A stretch of 5,491 nucleotides of DNA, from contig JAUYEO010000088.1 in NCBI GenBank assembly GCA_030689795.1, positions 1 to 5,491 of the forward strand. Reading direction: 5' to 3'. Position numbers and translations under genes: made by a program. This stretch comes from Desulfobacterales bacterium (GTDB lineage: Bacteria > Desulfobacterota > Desulfobacteria > Desulfobacterales > RPRI01). Positions 5,451 through 5,491 of this stretch are shown in pieces (the first letter of the stretch is position 1; each line of letters begins with the position of its first letter). Below the pieces are notes generated by a model. It was not told the origin of the DNA. It did no database searches and worked only from the letters and a program-made list of their open reading frames with translations.

Positions 5451-5491
5451 GATTTTTGGGAAATAGATTTTTAAAGAACTGAGCGTTAAAA
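5451..5491. repeat. Terminal direct repeat, right copy (identical to 1-41)
   Basis: An exact 41-base copy of the window start, following directly on the left arm of the palindromic element (5421-5450). It ends at the first bases of the GC-rich apex stem seen at 40-71. The 128 nt between the rtcB stop and this copy contain only the hairpins and repeats listed here; no gene was seen. Confidence 0.95.

Noticed and set aside
1..5491. Small plasmid or phage-like circular replicon
   Set aside because: All coding space is taken by housekeeping-type genes. There is no replication, partition, mobilisation, integrase or capsid gene and no iteron array, so the matching ends alone do not support a replicon.

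Overview
The window holds a compact set of four complete genes, all on the + strand: moeA (239-1471), a second and longer moeA fused to a C-terminal periplasmic-binding-protein-like domain (1505-3430), archease (3427-3840) and rtcB (3890-5323). Spacing is 33 nt, then a 4-nt ATGA overlap, then 49 nt, which fits a single transcription unit. No tRNA, rRNA, CRISPR array, transposase, replication, mobilisation or partition gene was seen. The coding content is intact, with no frameshift or premature stop.

Two functions are joined. The two MoeA-type proteins belong to the last step of molybdenum (or tungsten) cofactor synthesis, where the metal is inserted into adenylylated molybdopterin. Archease and RtcB are an RNA ligase and its activator, which join 2',3'-cyclic-phosphate and 5'-OH RNA ends. 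The archease-rtcB pairing is well known. The link to moeA is only physical here, and any functional link is inference.

The flanks are rich in repeats. A family built on GACTTTTTACGA occurs at about 122-140, 167-180, 1469-1489, 5321-5341, 5363-5380, 5390-5402 and 5419-5432, in both orientations. Two copies lie exactly at stop codons, so the repeat edge supplies the TGA of moeA and of rtcB. The leader (1-238) contains a long imperfect palindrome with a GC-rich apex. The tail (5324-5491) contains a terminator-like hairpin and a perfect 13-bp inverted repeat.

The first 41 bases and the last 41 bases are identical. Joined at that overlap, the sequence is a 5450-bp closed path, and the two ends complete one palindromic element of about 163 bp (5421-5450 plus 1-133). 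Three explanations are open: a real circle or tandem repeat of the gene set; two copies of one interspersed palindromic element flanking the genes; or an assembly loop caused by such an element. With no replication gene present, a self-replicating plasmid is the least likely.

The organism is probably an anaerobic bacterium of the Desulfobacterota (Desulfobacterales-like). This rests on recalled similarity of the GACTTTTTACGA intergenic repeats, the TCAAGGGGTCAGGGGTTC-type filler before rtcB and the MoeA-PBP fusion. It is an inference, not a database result.
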